From assembly GCA_963921825.1 (NCBI GenBank), contig OY997593.1:57024039-57088038 (forward strand): a stretch of DNA of 64,000 nucleotides. Reading direction: 5' to 3'. The position numbers were made by a program, and so were the translations under genes. How positions within the stretch are numbered: position 1 is the stretch's first letter; the number at the start of each line of letters is the position of its first letter. The notes beneath the pieces are model-generated. The model made no database searches, had not been told where the DNA came from, and saw only the letters and a program-made list of their open reading frames with translations. This document shows, piece by piece, positions 33,655-44,799 of this stretch. This DNA is from Erodium maritimum (taxonomy: Eukaryota > Streptophyta > Magnoliopsida > Geraniales > Geraniaceae).

Positions 33655-35400
33655 TATATATATTTTTTATGAACGAAAATTTATTAAAAAAATGTTCCAC
33701 AAAAAAGTAGATCAAAGTAGGAAAACGATCCTAAAACAGGACCTTTTCCCTCCGACCATAACCGTTACAAGTCGTAAAATAAAATAACAAAATAAACCCA
33801 AACAAGGAAGCAACACGATCAAACAATCGTCCTCCCTGTCTGCGTCCTATCCGAAAACAAGTAGCAAAACCGATTAGAAACCGGAATAGGGATTACATCT
33901 TTTCCTGTATGCGGTTCAGAGCTATCCTCGTCCTCGATATCCTCGATGTCCTTGTCAAGACGTTGCGGGACGACCAAAGACTTGGGCTGTATGCGCACTA
34001 GAGAAACAAGGTCTACAATCTTTTTCTCGATTTTCTTGCAATAGCTCCATTCCTCCAAGCTATCCTTCGTAGAAATGTCAACCACGAAACTACCCGATTG
34101 ACCTCCTTTATCAGCAGAAGTTAAGGCTCTTGTCTGATAAACAACGATTGCATGAATAACCCTCTTGAACTGTCCCTTCTTTGGCCGACCACGGCATTTT
34201 GGTAGAATATTGGTTTGAATCGGAGAATTAAGGAGAACCTCCTTCCACGGACTACCCTGTGTATCCCCAACAGCTTCGACCATATGTTTTGAAGCTGAGA
34301 ACGCTTCAGAAACTGTCTCAGCCGAGTCAAAAGGTTGTACAAGTAAAGCGTAAGACCTGGGGTCAAGCCCAGACCCGGACCCAGGACCATGGACCACAGT
34401 CTTTTGATTCGGATCCATAATTCCTTTACCAGCGACAACTTATGCCAGGAAAGAGCTGACTGGACCGACCGTCTTGAAATCACAACAGAATTATCCAAAC
34501 GCGATTTGCGGCCCCAAATCAAGAATTGATTCGAAAGTCACAATTGGATCTTCCACGGTACGATCCCCTGTTTCGAGAACAACGGAGCGACGAGAAGACG
34601 ACGCCACCATGTTAGTTAACATTGAAGAAAAGACGAGAAGCACCACCAGAGTCCCATATGATCGTCCCTCCACGATGAACACCTCTGAAACCATGCTTTG
34701 TTTCTGGGAACGAGAAACAGAGCACGAGCTCTGTTTTCTGGGAGCACCTGGGTTCGTGTTCTTTTGAATCCGGCGTCGCGCGACAACAACAAAAAAGGTG
34801 TAACCATTGTAGGTGAACCCATTTAGCCCCTCGATAGCCTGATTAACAGTCTTTTGACTCGAAACGAACGAATCCATACAAACGGCCTTTGCGATTTGGC
34901 TGCTTGTAAACCGTAGCAGACTCTACTTTACCGTATACGCTGAACACATTCCTAGCCCATGCCTCTGAAGATTTGAAAGGAAGGTTGTATATGAAAACTT
35001 CGTCCTCTTGTTCCTGGAAAACAATCAGCGATGACTGAAGCTTCATCGGTTCCACCTGAGCAAAAGCAACAGGCTCTTCTGAGCGTTGTGTCTTCACGGC
35101 CTCGCTTGAGGGAGCCACAACTTTTTGAGGTCCCTGGGATTGAGGGGCTACGACATCCTCAACCATTGGAGCAACACTACCTCACCTTCCGATTAGAAAA
35201 CTTGGCCGCATTGACTAGCTTCCTTTTGGTCGGACGAACAAACACCCTCCCCTTGGTCGGACGATCAACAACCATCCTCTTCTTGGCCATTAACAACTCT
35301 ACATCGGCATACTCTCGATATAGAGAAAGTAGAGTGAGCAAAAAGAAAAGAACGAGAGGACAGTGATTCTCGCAGTATATCTTATAACATAATTCACAAA
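33655..35400 (-). mobile_element. LINE-like retroposon with RRM ORF1 and no ORF2
   Basis: On the minus strand an RRM-bearing ORF1 relic (below) is followed about 150 bases later by TTAATAAATTTTCGTTCATAAAAAA, a plant LINE tail (plus-strand T run at 33663-33668). No endonuclease or reverse transcriptase lies between them. So the copy is either internally deleted or an ORF1-only derivative moved by a partner. The 5' end is not sharply defined and no clear target duplication was found. Confidence 0.6.
33819..35310 (-). pseudogene. LINE ORF1 protein relic with RRM
   Basis: The N-terminal part (around 35300-35220) is basic: MAKKRMVVDRPTKGRVFV. At 35050-34850 there is a clear RNA recognition motif with RNP2 VFIYNLPF and RNP1 RLYGFVRF, continuing in another frame as AIEGLNGFTYNGYTFFVVVARR. 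Later parts are a Ser-rich linker, KCRGRPKKGQFKRVIHAIVV and, near the C-terminus, WSYCKKIEKKIVDL. RRM proteins of this build are the RNA-binding ORF1 of plant L1 LINEs. Frames change at least three times, so it is inactive. Confidence 0.65.
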
Positions 35401-35499
35401 CTTCTCTCAAGAAGTTTGAACTATATTTTCCATCTCTATCAAACTTATCAGTAATACTAAAATATAGTACATCCATTTTACTTAATTAACTAATCATGG

Positions 35500-35645
35500 A
35501 TGTCGACATTTTGGATGGAAAGTTAACGATTGGGTATAAAACTGAAAATAATAATGTCAGAGTATTAAAATGTAAAAAAAACAAGCTAGGGTATTACACT
35601 GTAAAATAAAAATTTGTCGAAGTATCAAAATGAAATTATCCCTAG
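35500..35645. repeat. Partial copy of the GAAATTTTC MITE family
   Basis: AAAGTTAACGATTGGGTA, GCTAGGGTATTACACTG and AAAATGAAATTATCCCTA match, in order, the right half of the MITE-like insertion at 18.55-18.82 kb. The left half is absent. Confidence 0.45.
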
Positions 35646-35813
35646 TTATAAATTGTAACTTTTTTTTTCTCTCTGCGCGCAACCCCTTCCCCCACCCCCC
35701 ATCCTCCATGGCAGCCACCATTCTCCACCTTTGAAGCCCCTGATCCAAAGCTCTCCACTACCCTCCGGGGTCTAGTCGAAGCCCCTGATTCCAAAGCTCT
35801 CCACACAACCTCC

Positions 35814-36479
35814 ATGAGGTTCCACTCTACCGTCGCGATCCTATTGATCGGAGCCGGTTTTATTTTTCTTTGTTTGTGTCTTGTTTTGCAGCCGGTCTAC
35901 CCCCATAGATCGCTGCCCATCGTTCAAGCTGCTCCACAGTCTCCCCCTCGACTCGCGCTACCATTCCTGCATCGCCGGACCGGCCCCGCCTTCGAGCCAG
36001 TGGCCACCGTGGCCCCCCTACCGTTCATTGGATTACGGGCTTCACGCGCCGAATCCCATCTGCAGCGGCATATCGCCCTAGGGTCACCCCTCGCTGGCGT
36101 GGGTCCGCCACCTCGGTGGATCTGGGATCCGGGAGGAGGGACGGTCGGCTGGGGCCTATTTCAACGGCATCCGTATTCGGGACTCTCAACCCCGACCAAG
36201 CTTTTACAGCAGGGAGATCTCGGGAATTATGCACTAAAGACAAATTCTCCAGTAGGTTTCGCTGCTTTAGTTCGAATAATCATGTGGCTCAATAAGTTTA
36301 GGCATTTGGTTTATTATTTTTTTGTAACGTTGGATCGAAGAATTCCTAAGTTCGGATCCGCGAATCAAAGCGGACTATTTGTATGGAACCATGTGTGCCC
36401 GATGGGCCACGGCCGATCGGGACAAAAACTGGTATCCGGGACTGTTAGGTCCCAAATTGTAAGCACAATCATATCGTAA
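35814..36479 (+). other. Unassigned ORF of 221 codons
   Basis: One uninterrupted frame with a hydrophobic start (MRFHSTVAILLIGAGFIFLC), then a Pro/Arg-rich body. No domain is recognised. A TTTTGCAG|CC junction at about 35884-35892 looks like a splice acceptor, so the hydrophobic part may be intronic rather than a signal anchor. It may be a 5' exon fragment, a transposable-element leader or chance. Confidence 0.2.
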
Positions 36480-36849
36480 TACTACTTCTTTCCCGTTTCA
36501 GAAAAACGGTAACTTTTTTCTGAGAAGCTATAAATTGTAACTGATCATGTTATTTCTGTAAATAAATGGATAGATATAAATCGGATCGCTTTCAATTGCC
36601 TAATATTATAGGTAAGGTCTGAAAAATACTTTCTCCAAAGATGCTCCCAACAGTAGCGTGAGAGAGTCCAACACTTAAAATTTTATCATGTAACACGTGA
36701 AGAATGAGCACACGCCAAATTTAGATATCCGGATGTATGAAATAAACATCACCCAATGCCAGTGGTTAGTTATCTGCTTCTGCTGCCGCATTTCTATTCT
36801 CTCACAAAACTCTCTTCTCACTTACAGACAAACAAATTTGGTTCCGACA

Positions 36850-38173
36850 ATGTTCTATGCGAAGCACTCTCTAGCACTATCACAAACCACAGCTTCAACC
36901 AAGTTTAGTCCTCGAATCAACCACAATACAACGTCAGTAACATTTGTGAATCCGAACTTGTTGAGGTACGACGACAGATTGGTGTGCCGCGGTAGTTTAG
37001 CACCAGGAGGACCTCCACTTCCCTATTATGTCGACGAGGCTTCTTCTAGTGAAGAAGGAGAATCTCCATTCCCTTCTGTTTCTCAGCTTTTATATTTGGA
37101 TACCTGGTAAGTTACCAGACCGGGATAATTGGATAAGGTTGTTTTAGTTGATGAACTCAAATAGAATGGTTTTATTATTGATAGGAAAGGTTTGGTGATA
37201 GGAGTGTTGGTGTCACTGGTTTGGGGCAGCAGATTCGGACCGTTGCTCAAGATCAAAAATGAGGTGGAGACGGTTGTGGAGATGGCGGACGTCGCCGCCG
37301 ACATTACGGAATTCGTGGCGGAGAAAGTGGAAGAGTTGGCCGCCGATAAGATCCCGACAGCAGGCAAGTTTAAGGGCGTTCTTACTTCGGTTGAAATGGC
37401 CGCTAAAGTGGCCGAAAAGGATGCTCGGCTTGCGGAAGAGTTTCTTGATAAGGTTCTGCCTTCACTCCTTGGAATTGTGGCTTGTTATCACTATGACAGC
37501 TGTCTCAAAATGATTGGACTATCGCAATTTTTTTTAAGAGCATCGAATTTAACTGTATGACCAATTAGTTCAGGCCCAATTCAACCCTTTCTCCCAGGCA
37601 AAAGATCCTTGGCCCACAAGGAGGCAATCCGCTTAGATGAACCCCAAAACCTTGTTTTTAGGCTCACTGTGTTGAAATGAATGCAGGTGAAGGAAGTGGA
37701 AGAGGAGGTTGATTCATTCCTGGGCGAAGAAAAGGGTAAGAAAACGGACACAAGCCCTGGTATTATTTTCTTGTGTATAGTAATTGATATTAGGTTGGTT
37801 TTGTTTGGGTTGAACAGAAGATCCGATAGACTCAGCCGTAGAGAAGGCAGAGGAAATAGCAGAGGTAGTAGAAAAAGTGGCGGAGTGGGTGGAGAAGGCG
37901 GCGGAAGAGGTGCCGGAGGGTGCCAAGTTTAAGGTTGTTGCGAGCTTGATCGAAAAAACAGCGAAAGTTGCAGAAAAAGATGCTGAGCGGGTTGAGGAGG
38001 TGGCTGAGAAGGTATACACAGAGTTGATGGTTAGTAATTGTAAATGTGGTTGACATGAAGTAAATAATAGGTTTATGGAAATGCAGGTGGAGGAAGCCAA
38101 ACAGGGAGTGGAAACAATCATCTATGGGAGAGGAAAACTAGAGCGCATAATCAGAGCTATAAACAGAAGATAG
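36850..38173 (+). CDS. Predicted plastid membrane protein with helical repeats, five exons
   Basis: Proposed exons are 36850-37106, 37185-37452, 37687-37735, 37818-38011 and 38087-38173, all with GT-AG introns and matching phases, giving 284 residues and a TAG stop. The first ~60 residues are Ser/Thr/Asn-rich and poor in acids, like a plastid transit peptide. An acidic stretch (DEASSSEEGES) follows. Exon 2 opens with a membrane segment (GLVIGVLVSLVWGSRF, about 88-103). After it come charged amphipathic helices with two related blocks: GKFKGVLTSVEMAAKVAEKDARLAEE (exon 2) and AKFKVVASLIEKTAKVAEKDAERVEE (exon 4). The duplicated block suggests an internal repeat. I do not recognise the family by name. 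A role as a plastid membrane scaffold or coiled-coil protein is inference. An in-frame ATG at 36697 exists, but the transit-like start favours 36850. Confidence 0.8.
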
Positions 38174-38179
38174 GATCTG

Positions 38180-38660
38180 TAACAATGAATTAAGTCAATA
38201 TGCTTAAAGTCTATATTAACCATTGAATTCAAAAGAACTCAAAATTGGATTCTTCATTGGGAATTTTGTTTCTCTTAACAATTTTCAAGAATATTTTGCT
38301 GATAAAAGAGAGAGAAAAAAAAACAACTCTAGACCAGAGTACGTCATACCATTGGAAGAAGATGAAGGTTAATGGATATAGGAATAATTCCTTTAAGACG
38401 AAATTTAACATTTGGGAGGAATGTTGAGTGGGAGAGTGGATCTCTAATGTTGAAAGAGATCAAGTTACTAGATGTTAGTAATAGATAACTAAAGAATGTT
38501 TTCTACTTAAATAATTTTAGTGAATACATTCTACCATCTGGGTAGCACTATCCTCTCACACGGCATCAAACCGAGTTAATAGATCTATTACATCATTATT
38601 GCTTATATTTACAAGGATAATTGCGCTTTATCGTATCCAACTATAACTCATTTTCACATA
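38180..38660. other. Downstream of the plastid protein gene, nothing recognised
   Basis: This should contain the 3' UTR and polyadenylation site of the preceding gene. The sequence is AT-rich. No further feature was recognised. Confidence 0.5.
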
Positions 38661-38668
38661 ATCGGGTT

Positions 38669-38999
38669 TGTTAAAATATAATTATAAATGAACCTTCAAC
38701 TATCAACTTGAGTTTTTAGTTGAATTAGTCTTTTAATATGATATTAGAACTGGTACCTCACGGACATGAGTTCAAACCTCATTCTCTATAAAACAAAATA
38801 CTAATTTCTTTTTAATTTCTCAAATGTGCCTCAAATGGGTCGGGCCTTATCTCTCTTCTGAATGGGCTCATATGTTCTTCTAAATAATTCACCTTCAAAC
38901 ACGTAAACGGGCTTGTCCGTGAGGGCGTGTGTTAGAATATAACTATAATTGAACCTTCAACTATAAGCTCGAGCTTCTAGTTGAGTTGGTTCTCTAATA
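38669..38999 (+). mobile_element. TRIM (small LTR element), 331 bp
   Basis: Two direct repeats of 70 bp (38669-38738 and 38930-38999) start TGTTARAATATA and contain GAACCTTCAACTAT and TAGTTGA. Right after the first is TGATATTAGAACTGG, a decayed tRNA-Met primer site. Right before the second is the purine-rich GTGAGGGCGTG. This is the layout of a TRIM/SMART element with a ~190-bp non-coding centre. The copy looks whole in structure but is old: the LTRs differ at roughly a tenth of positions. Confidence 0.75.
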
Positions 39000-40094
39000 G
39001 TCTTGTCTATAACATTCGTTTGGACGATACTCTGGACTTCTAAAATGCATCTAGGTGGTATCTGATTTCTACATCCTTGCTCTTTCGAACTAAGGTGAAA
39101 ATTTTGAAAAGTCAAGGTACCGTCCAGATGATAATTTTCTCCTTTTAAGGTAGTTCTATGCAAATCGAACAAAGTTATATATATAATTATGTGTAATTAT
39201 CCCGGTTTTATACCATATGCTGCTTACAATTTCAAATAAGTAGATAATTGTTCCAAACTTTATTCGTAATGAACCAAAATATTTATGTTTCCAGAAAGCC
39301 ACTGAAAATAAATTTCCACAATCAAATGTCATGATCATGAATTCTACTTCAGTCATAGTTCTGGAAGCTACTCAAATTCTACATTGCTCAGCCTTTTCAC
39401 TTCCTTTTGAGTATCTTGGCTTCCCTTTAGGTGCTAATCCTAGAAAGCTGAAGACTTGGGAACCTATACTAAACAAATTCAAGAAAAAAATAGGATTGTG
39501 GCAAACTAAATTCAAGTCCTTTGGTGGAAGACTTACCCTCATCAAGTCAACTTTATCAGCCTTGCCATTATATTACATGTCACTTTTTAAGGTTCTTGTG
39601 GGAGTACTCAAGGACATGGAACAGTGTCAGACGAACTTTTTTTTGGCGTGGTTCTCTTACTAGAAAGGCTCTACATAAAGTCAGATGGCAACTGATTTGC
39701 AGATCTAAAGCTAGTTGAGGCTTGGGAATCACAAATTTAAAGTTGATGAATCAAGCATTACTGGCTAAATGGCGGTGGAGATTTTCCACTGAAACTGATT
39801 CACTTTGGAAGCAAATCCTTTGTGCCAAATTTGGGTGGGAACCTTCTGCTTGGGACCTTTCTTCCTTTCTACAAAATAATGAATCATGTTTCCTCAGCCA
39901 CATTAGGCCACTTCTGAACAATCTCAAATTCTCTTATGCTTTTGGAGCAAAGGTTCTTATGTGGACAGTTATCTCTTGAAATTCAGTTCAGTTTTGAGAA
40001 GACTGTTGGGTCAGTGACACACCTCTTAAAATTTCTTTTCAGAGACTCTTCCATTTAAGCACACAAAAAACAAAATTGGTGTCTAATATTTGGG

Positions 40095-40442
40095 TTTCTG
40101 GAGATTGGATCCTAATTTCTAGGAGGAAGCTTAGAGGCTGGAAAAAAGGCCAATTTCAAACCCTATCTTTGTTACTCAATCCTTTTTTGCTTGATCCTAG
40201 GGTCTTTGAACAAGGTCAGTTGGACCATTGATTCCAAACAATTTTCAGTTAGCATAATGTACATTGGCTTTCTGGAGATTGGATCCTAATTTTTAGGAGG
40301 AAGCTTAGAGGATGGGAAAAAGGTCAATTTCAAACCCTATCTTTGTTACTCAATCCTTTATTGCTTGATCCTAGGGGCTTGGACAAGGTCCGTTGGACCA
40401 TTGATTCCAAACAATTTCCAGTTAGCAGAATGTACACTTATT
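40095..40442 (+). repeat. 174-bp tandem duplication inside the LINE
   Basis: TTTCTGGAGATTGGATCC recurs at 40095 and 40269, and the following sequence through CAGTTAGCANAATGTAC is repeated with few changes. The two units are more alike than one would expect of LINE domains, so this is a late local duplication. Confidence 0.85.
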
Positions 40443-40451
40443 TGGATGGCA

Positions 40452-40470
40452 CCCCCCCCCCCCCCCCCCC
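40452..40470. repeat. Run of 19 C
   Basis: A pure C tract inside the LINE ORF just after GATGGCA. Runs this long are uncommon in plant DNA; its length is prone to sequencing and assembly error. Confidence 0.9.
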
Positions 40471-42039
40471 TGAATGGATGATTCTTGGGCTAGTCTTATG
40501 TGGGCTCCCATTTTACCTCCTAAGTTGGCAGCCTTTACTTGGTTAGCATGTATTCAAGTCATCCCCACCAAGTGCTTCCTGTTAGCTAGAGGTTTGACTT
40601 CCATTACAGATACTTGGTGCCATTTCTGCTCCGATGAGCCTAAAGAGTTAGATCACATGTTGTTACATTGCGATTTCTCTTGGAAGATATGGTCAGATGT
40701 TCTCTCCTGGTGGTGAATTTATTATGCAGCTCCTGAAACTCTTTCACAATGGTTTTTATCTTGGAATTCCCTAGCTCATGTCTCAGCAAAAAAGCATTGG
40801 TCTTTCCTCTTCTCCATTGTGATTTGGAGAATTTGGGTTTGTAGAAACAACCTGATTTTCGACAATTCAGAGGCTTCTTCTACTTTGGCTTTTCAACAGG
40901 TTCAAAACTCTTCATATCAACTCATGTGGGCTCACTTCAAAAGGAACTCCTCATTTTTCATTTTTGTCTTGGATTTGCTCCCCTTCCAAGTGCTTCAGTT
41001 TGGCCTCCTCTGGTCCTCATTGAACCTGATTTTCTGAACAAGTACTGGTATGATTAGCCACTTTGTTGGCTTTGATGATCAATGGCTCCTCTTGCAGCCA
41101 TTGTTGATGTTATACTGGTTTGACAGTTGGTTTTACAATATTTTTTACTGGTTTTTGGGTTGCATTTGACTGATGATCAATGGTCTTCTAGCTATATCTC
41201 TTCCAATTAGGTATGAGGGTTTGTGTCAAGCCCCAAATCCGATATTGACCGGACTCGAGACGTGACTTAGTGAAATTAAATAATAGTAATAAAAAAAATC
41301 AAAGATAACTGATAAAGACGAAATAATATATATACAACGGGTTCAAACCCTGAGTCTTAAGCTCAGTCAAATACAATAACTCAAAAAGATAGGCACGCCT
41401 CTACGAAACACGGTAAGGGGTGAGCTTGACGCTCAGTAGGGAAAAGTCCAGAAAACCACGCCAAACAGATTTACAGAAAGTCTTTCCACAATTTAAAGTT
41501 CATTAAAAGTTGATACAACGTGGCGACATTTAAACCATTTAAAGACAATTCCCCCTTTTCCTGACCTTCACCAGTCCCATCACTCCAACTCTAACTCAAC
41601 ACCACAACAAACCAAAGCACACACCGAAGGGAAATAATCCAAGTAAGACACCCAAGTACAATTCCAAACTAACCTCTAACAATTAAAAGGAGAAGGCGGC
41701 AACGAGAACATGCAACCCATAATTAAACGACCTTCACTTTACTCGACCACAAACTATCCCGAAAATCCTCGTCTAGAACCCCTTCACGACCGACTCCCGG
41801 ATAACCACAAGACGACGCTTTAACTTACACGGAAACCACACACATGAACTCAGCATCAAACAATCAAAATCAAGTCATTCACGGTCACACGCAACTCATA
41901 ACAAAGAACACCCAAGCCGCAACACAACAATACTCATTCAATCCAAAACATTAATAAAACACACAACTCGTAACCATCGCACGGTCTCGGGAGCAACCCG
42001 CTCGGCCCGGCGCAGCCGCACGCAACTTCCACAACACAA

Positions 42040-42320
42040 AGTCGGGATAGGCGGTCGACCTCATCGCGGAATACAGCGTTTTACCGATCGAAGGAAGGCA
42101 TTGAAATCGCCTCTTCGCGGCCTCATCTCTCGCGGCATCGCAGAACAACCTCATCGCGGCACAACACATCGTTTTACCGAGTGCTAGTCGGAAGGTAGGG
42201 AAACCACCTCTTCGCGGGACACATCGTTTTACCGACTCACGGTCGGAAGGTAGGGAAACCACCTTTCTCATGTAACCAAAGTACCATAAACGCAACACTT
42301 TACTGATTACGCGTCGGAAG
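42040..42320 (-). repeat. Tandem array in the solo LTR (CGTTTTACCGA units)
   Basis: Phrases CATCGTTTTACCGA, GTCGGAAGGTAGGGAAACC and CTCTTCGCGG recur about four times with a period near 65-70 bases and some shortening. The position corresponds to the 69-bp array of the 17-kb solo LTR. Confidence 0.75.
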
Positions 42321-43264
42321 GTACGATACACCTGACGGAAGTACGTCTCTCACACTTTACTGGTCGCGCATCAAAACAATCATAATCACACTCACAAACA
42401 GGATCACAATCACATTCTCAAACAGGATCACAACTACAGATAACCACGATAGCACCCCAAACATGATCACGTCGGTCTATCACCCACTCGACCATATCAC
42501 AACCAATGATTCACATCATAACAATCACGGCACACTTGCCCACACATAGCAACGACATGTTACACCGAAAATAATATGCTTTGACCCTTAATTACACTTA
42601 CAACTGTTCCGCACTTACCATCACTTACCGACACCACACTCCACGTGGTAACCCCACCGGCTTAACCGGTATTTGTTCCCCAACATCCCCAAATCAACAG
42701 ATTATATAAACAGGAATACAGTCACCCAATCACTAATATGCATCACCAAGTTCAACTCTACTCGTTTCCATGTTCATTACTTATTTACTGTTCAAGCATC
42801 ACAGAGCACACAACAGATACATTCAGCAAACAATCCTACAGGCACGACATGACCCGATTCTACCAGCACGGCAATTTCCCAAGACAGTAATCGTAAATGT
42901 TCACAGTTTATATATGTAGCTAGTTATTCACGTCCTATATGCATACTAAATCTTTAACCGGTTATTAAGTTTCCCTATATGCATTCTTGTACATCCGTAA
43001 TAAAGCGGGTTTCGAGGTAATCCCTACCTCAAGAAGAACCACATATGCGTCTCCTAGCTGCTGACGTCCGGGCCTACCTCCAGTCTTCTCCGTGCTCGGT
43101 TTAAAGGCCCGGTTTTAACACAAAAGGGACGGTCATCAGTCCCGGTCCAGTATGTAACGGTCCTTGAATTTTATCAGATAAGTCCTCTTTAACAGTCCGC
43201 TTAATCCTTGAATTTATCTGATTTTAAGTCCAAGTTATTAATTAGTTAAATTAAATTATTATTT

Positions 43265-43485
43265 AAATTGTCTTGACCCGGATCCGACCCGAGTCCGACT
43301 CGGATCTAGGCCCAACCCGGATCCAGACCCGGATTCGAACCCTGACCTAGGACTGTCCCGAACCTGGCCCCAGACCCAACCCAGACCCAGCTCCAACCCA
43401 GGTCCGGACCCGAGTCCAGACCCGGTCCTGGAACCTGGGCCTGGCCCGAGGTCTGGTCCGGCCCGAAGCCATCTTGGGCCCAAGG
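43265..43485 (-). repeat. GC-rich short-period region in the solo LTR
   Basis: Imperfect repeats of GACCCGGATCC- and GGCCCAACCCGG-type words, 10-14 bases each. The place in the LTR corresponds to the 34-bp array at 18.98 kb and the palindromic array at 54.8 kb. Confidence 0.6.
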
Positions 43486-44799
43486 CCCGTCTTTTTCTGA
43501 AGGTACAGGTCCGAGCACGAGAGGGGGAGGGTTTTCTCTTTCTCCTGACGGCGACGACCGGCGGCTACGAAGTCCGGGGAAGGTGCGGTGATGGCTGGAA
43601 AATGCTTCCCCGTCGTAGATTCGGTGGGGCTCTCTGGCGACGGCGTCCAACGAGGTCTCACGCCCTCACAGAGCTCAACTCGAGCTCGAAACGGAACCCT
43701 AACCCTCGTGACCCTGTGGTGGCGCGACGGAGAGAGAGAGGGAGCGAGACGGGGCGGTGGGTCTGGTAGCTCACCTGAGCTGCGATTCCCGTCCCCGGTG
43801 TGGCGCGACTCTGAACGGTACGGAGACTCACGGGAGGGCGAGACTGCTCGGCTGCTTCGGGTTCTTCTGCAAGAGACAGAGATGGCGTGGGTTCGAGCGG
43901 TTGAGGGAAGAAGGGGTAGGAGAGAGAGAATATGGAGCTCCGGCGTCGTTCTCGTTGTTGCGTGGTTCGGATTTAGACCGGAACTTAGTGTCGTCGGCGT
44001 CGATTTGGTGAGAGAGAAGATGAGTGCGCGAGAGAGGAGAAGACGCGAGAGTTCGCGAGGGAGACGAAAGGTCTCGGTAACTGTGCGTGGGATTGAGGCT
44101 GCGCTGAAGCGAACTAGGGTTAGAGAAAGGGAGTCGGGCCTGGCCAAGTGGGCTTGCGCACGGGTTGGGCCTGGTCTGGCTCGGCCCAAGTCAGGGTCTG
44201 GCTGGCCCAGGCCTGATACCTTCTTCCTTTTTTTTTATTTCTTTTCTTCTCCCTTTTTTTGAACTCGATCCAAAATTAACTCGTCCTCCAACCCTCGACG
44301 TTCCAACAATTATTTAAACTATTAAATTTTCCGGTCTTTACAGTTTGTGATCATGTCTTGCATCTTTTACTTTTGAGAGTTTTAAACATTTTTTGTGTTT
44401 CTTGAGTCACAACTTACTCTTTATTGGAACCTATTTAGGTTGCCTTGTATTGTAAGTTACCTTTGAGAGCATTTCCCTTTACCTAAGTCTTTATTTCAAA
44501 GGCTAGGTATATAAAATTTGCTTATACAAAAAAAGTTTTTTTGTCGGTTAACATTTAGGAGAAGTACGAAAAATTTACCCGTCAATGACCTTTTATCTCA
44601 AAAATTCACCTTTATTATCATGTACATACCTTGTAAAATGTCAATACCTCATAAATTATAGGTTCCCATTAAAAATATAATTGGGATCCATTTAATAAAT
44701 TAAAAGGACAAAATTATCCCTATGTATCCATTTCTTCATGAAACCTGAGATTCGGCCGATTAAATCCTTCTGATCACATGAAACGTTAACTAATTTGAT

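Larger units (their letters stand above)
39331..41034 (+). pseudogene. LINE ORF2 C-terminal part (RT thumb, zf-RVT)
   Basis: Readable blocks are IGLWQTKFKSFGGRLTLIKS and LPLYYMSLFK (39331-39660), then GLGITNLKLMNQALLAKWRW (39720-39980). Next is PPKLAAFTWLACIQVIPTKC with CHFCSDEPKELDHMLLHCDF (40500-40690), the zf-RVT domain. The last is WSFLFSIVIWRIWVCRNNLIF (40800-40860). The blocks are in three frames. No RNase H domain follows, which agrees with a LINE subgroup lacking it or with loss of the end. Confidence 0.85.
41224..44342 (-). mobile_element. Solo LTR, Ty3/gypsy type, 3.12 kb
   Basis: It starts TGTCAAGCCCC and ends CCGGTCTTTACA, with the 5-bp duplication GTTTG on both sides (41219-41223 and 44343-44347). 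The TTTACA end matches the start TGTAAAGACCGG of the LTRs at 46677 and 56793 in reverse complement, so it belongs to the same subfamily as that element and lies in minus orientation. It sits in the 3' untranslated end of the second LINE. The long ORFs on both strands in 43.3-44.26 kb lie in GC-rich LTR sequence and have no known domain. Confidence 0.85.
39305..44537 (+). mobile_element. Second LINE copy, 5'-truncated, split by a solo LTR
   Basis: The copy starts within the reverse transcriptase (LPFEYLGFPLGANPRKL), runs through the connection region and zf-RVT, and reaches 41223. After the 3.1-kb solo LTR it resumes at 44343 and ends with GGTATATAAAATTTGC and TATACAAAAAAAG at 44510-44537, a LINE tail. 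Its sequence differs clearly from the 5-9 kb LINE, so it is another subfamily. Stops and frame changes occur about every 200-300 bases, and there is a 174-bp internal duplication. Confidence 0.88.

Noticed and set aside
43347-44262. Long ORFs on both strands (280 and 224 codons)
   Set aside because: They overlap on opposite strands in GC-rich solo-LTR sequence, are low-complexity (Arg/Pro/Ser) and have no domain.
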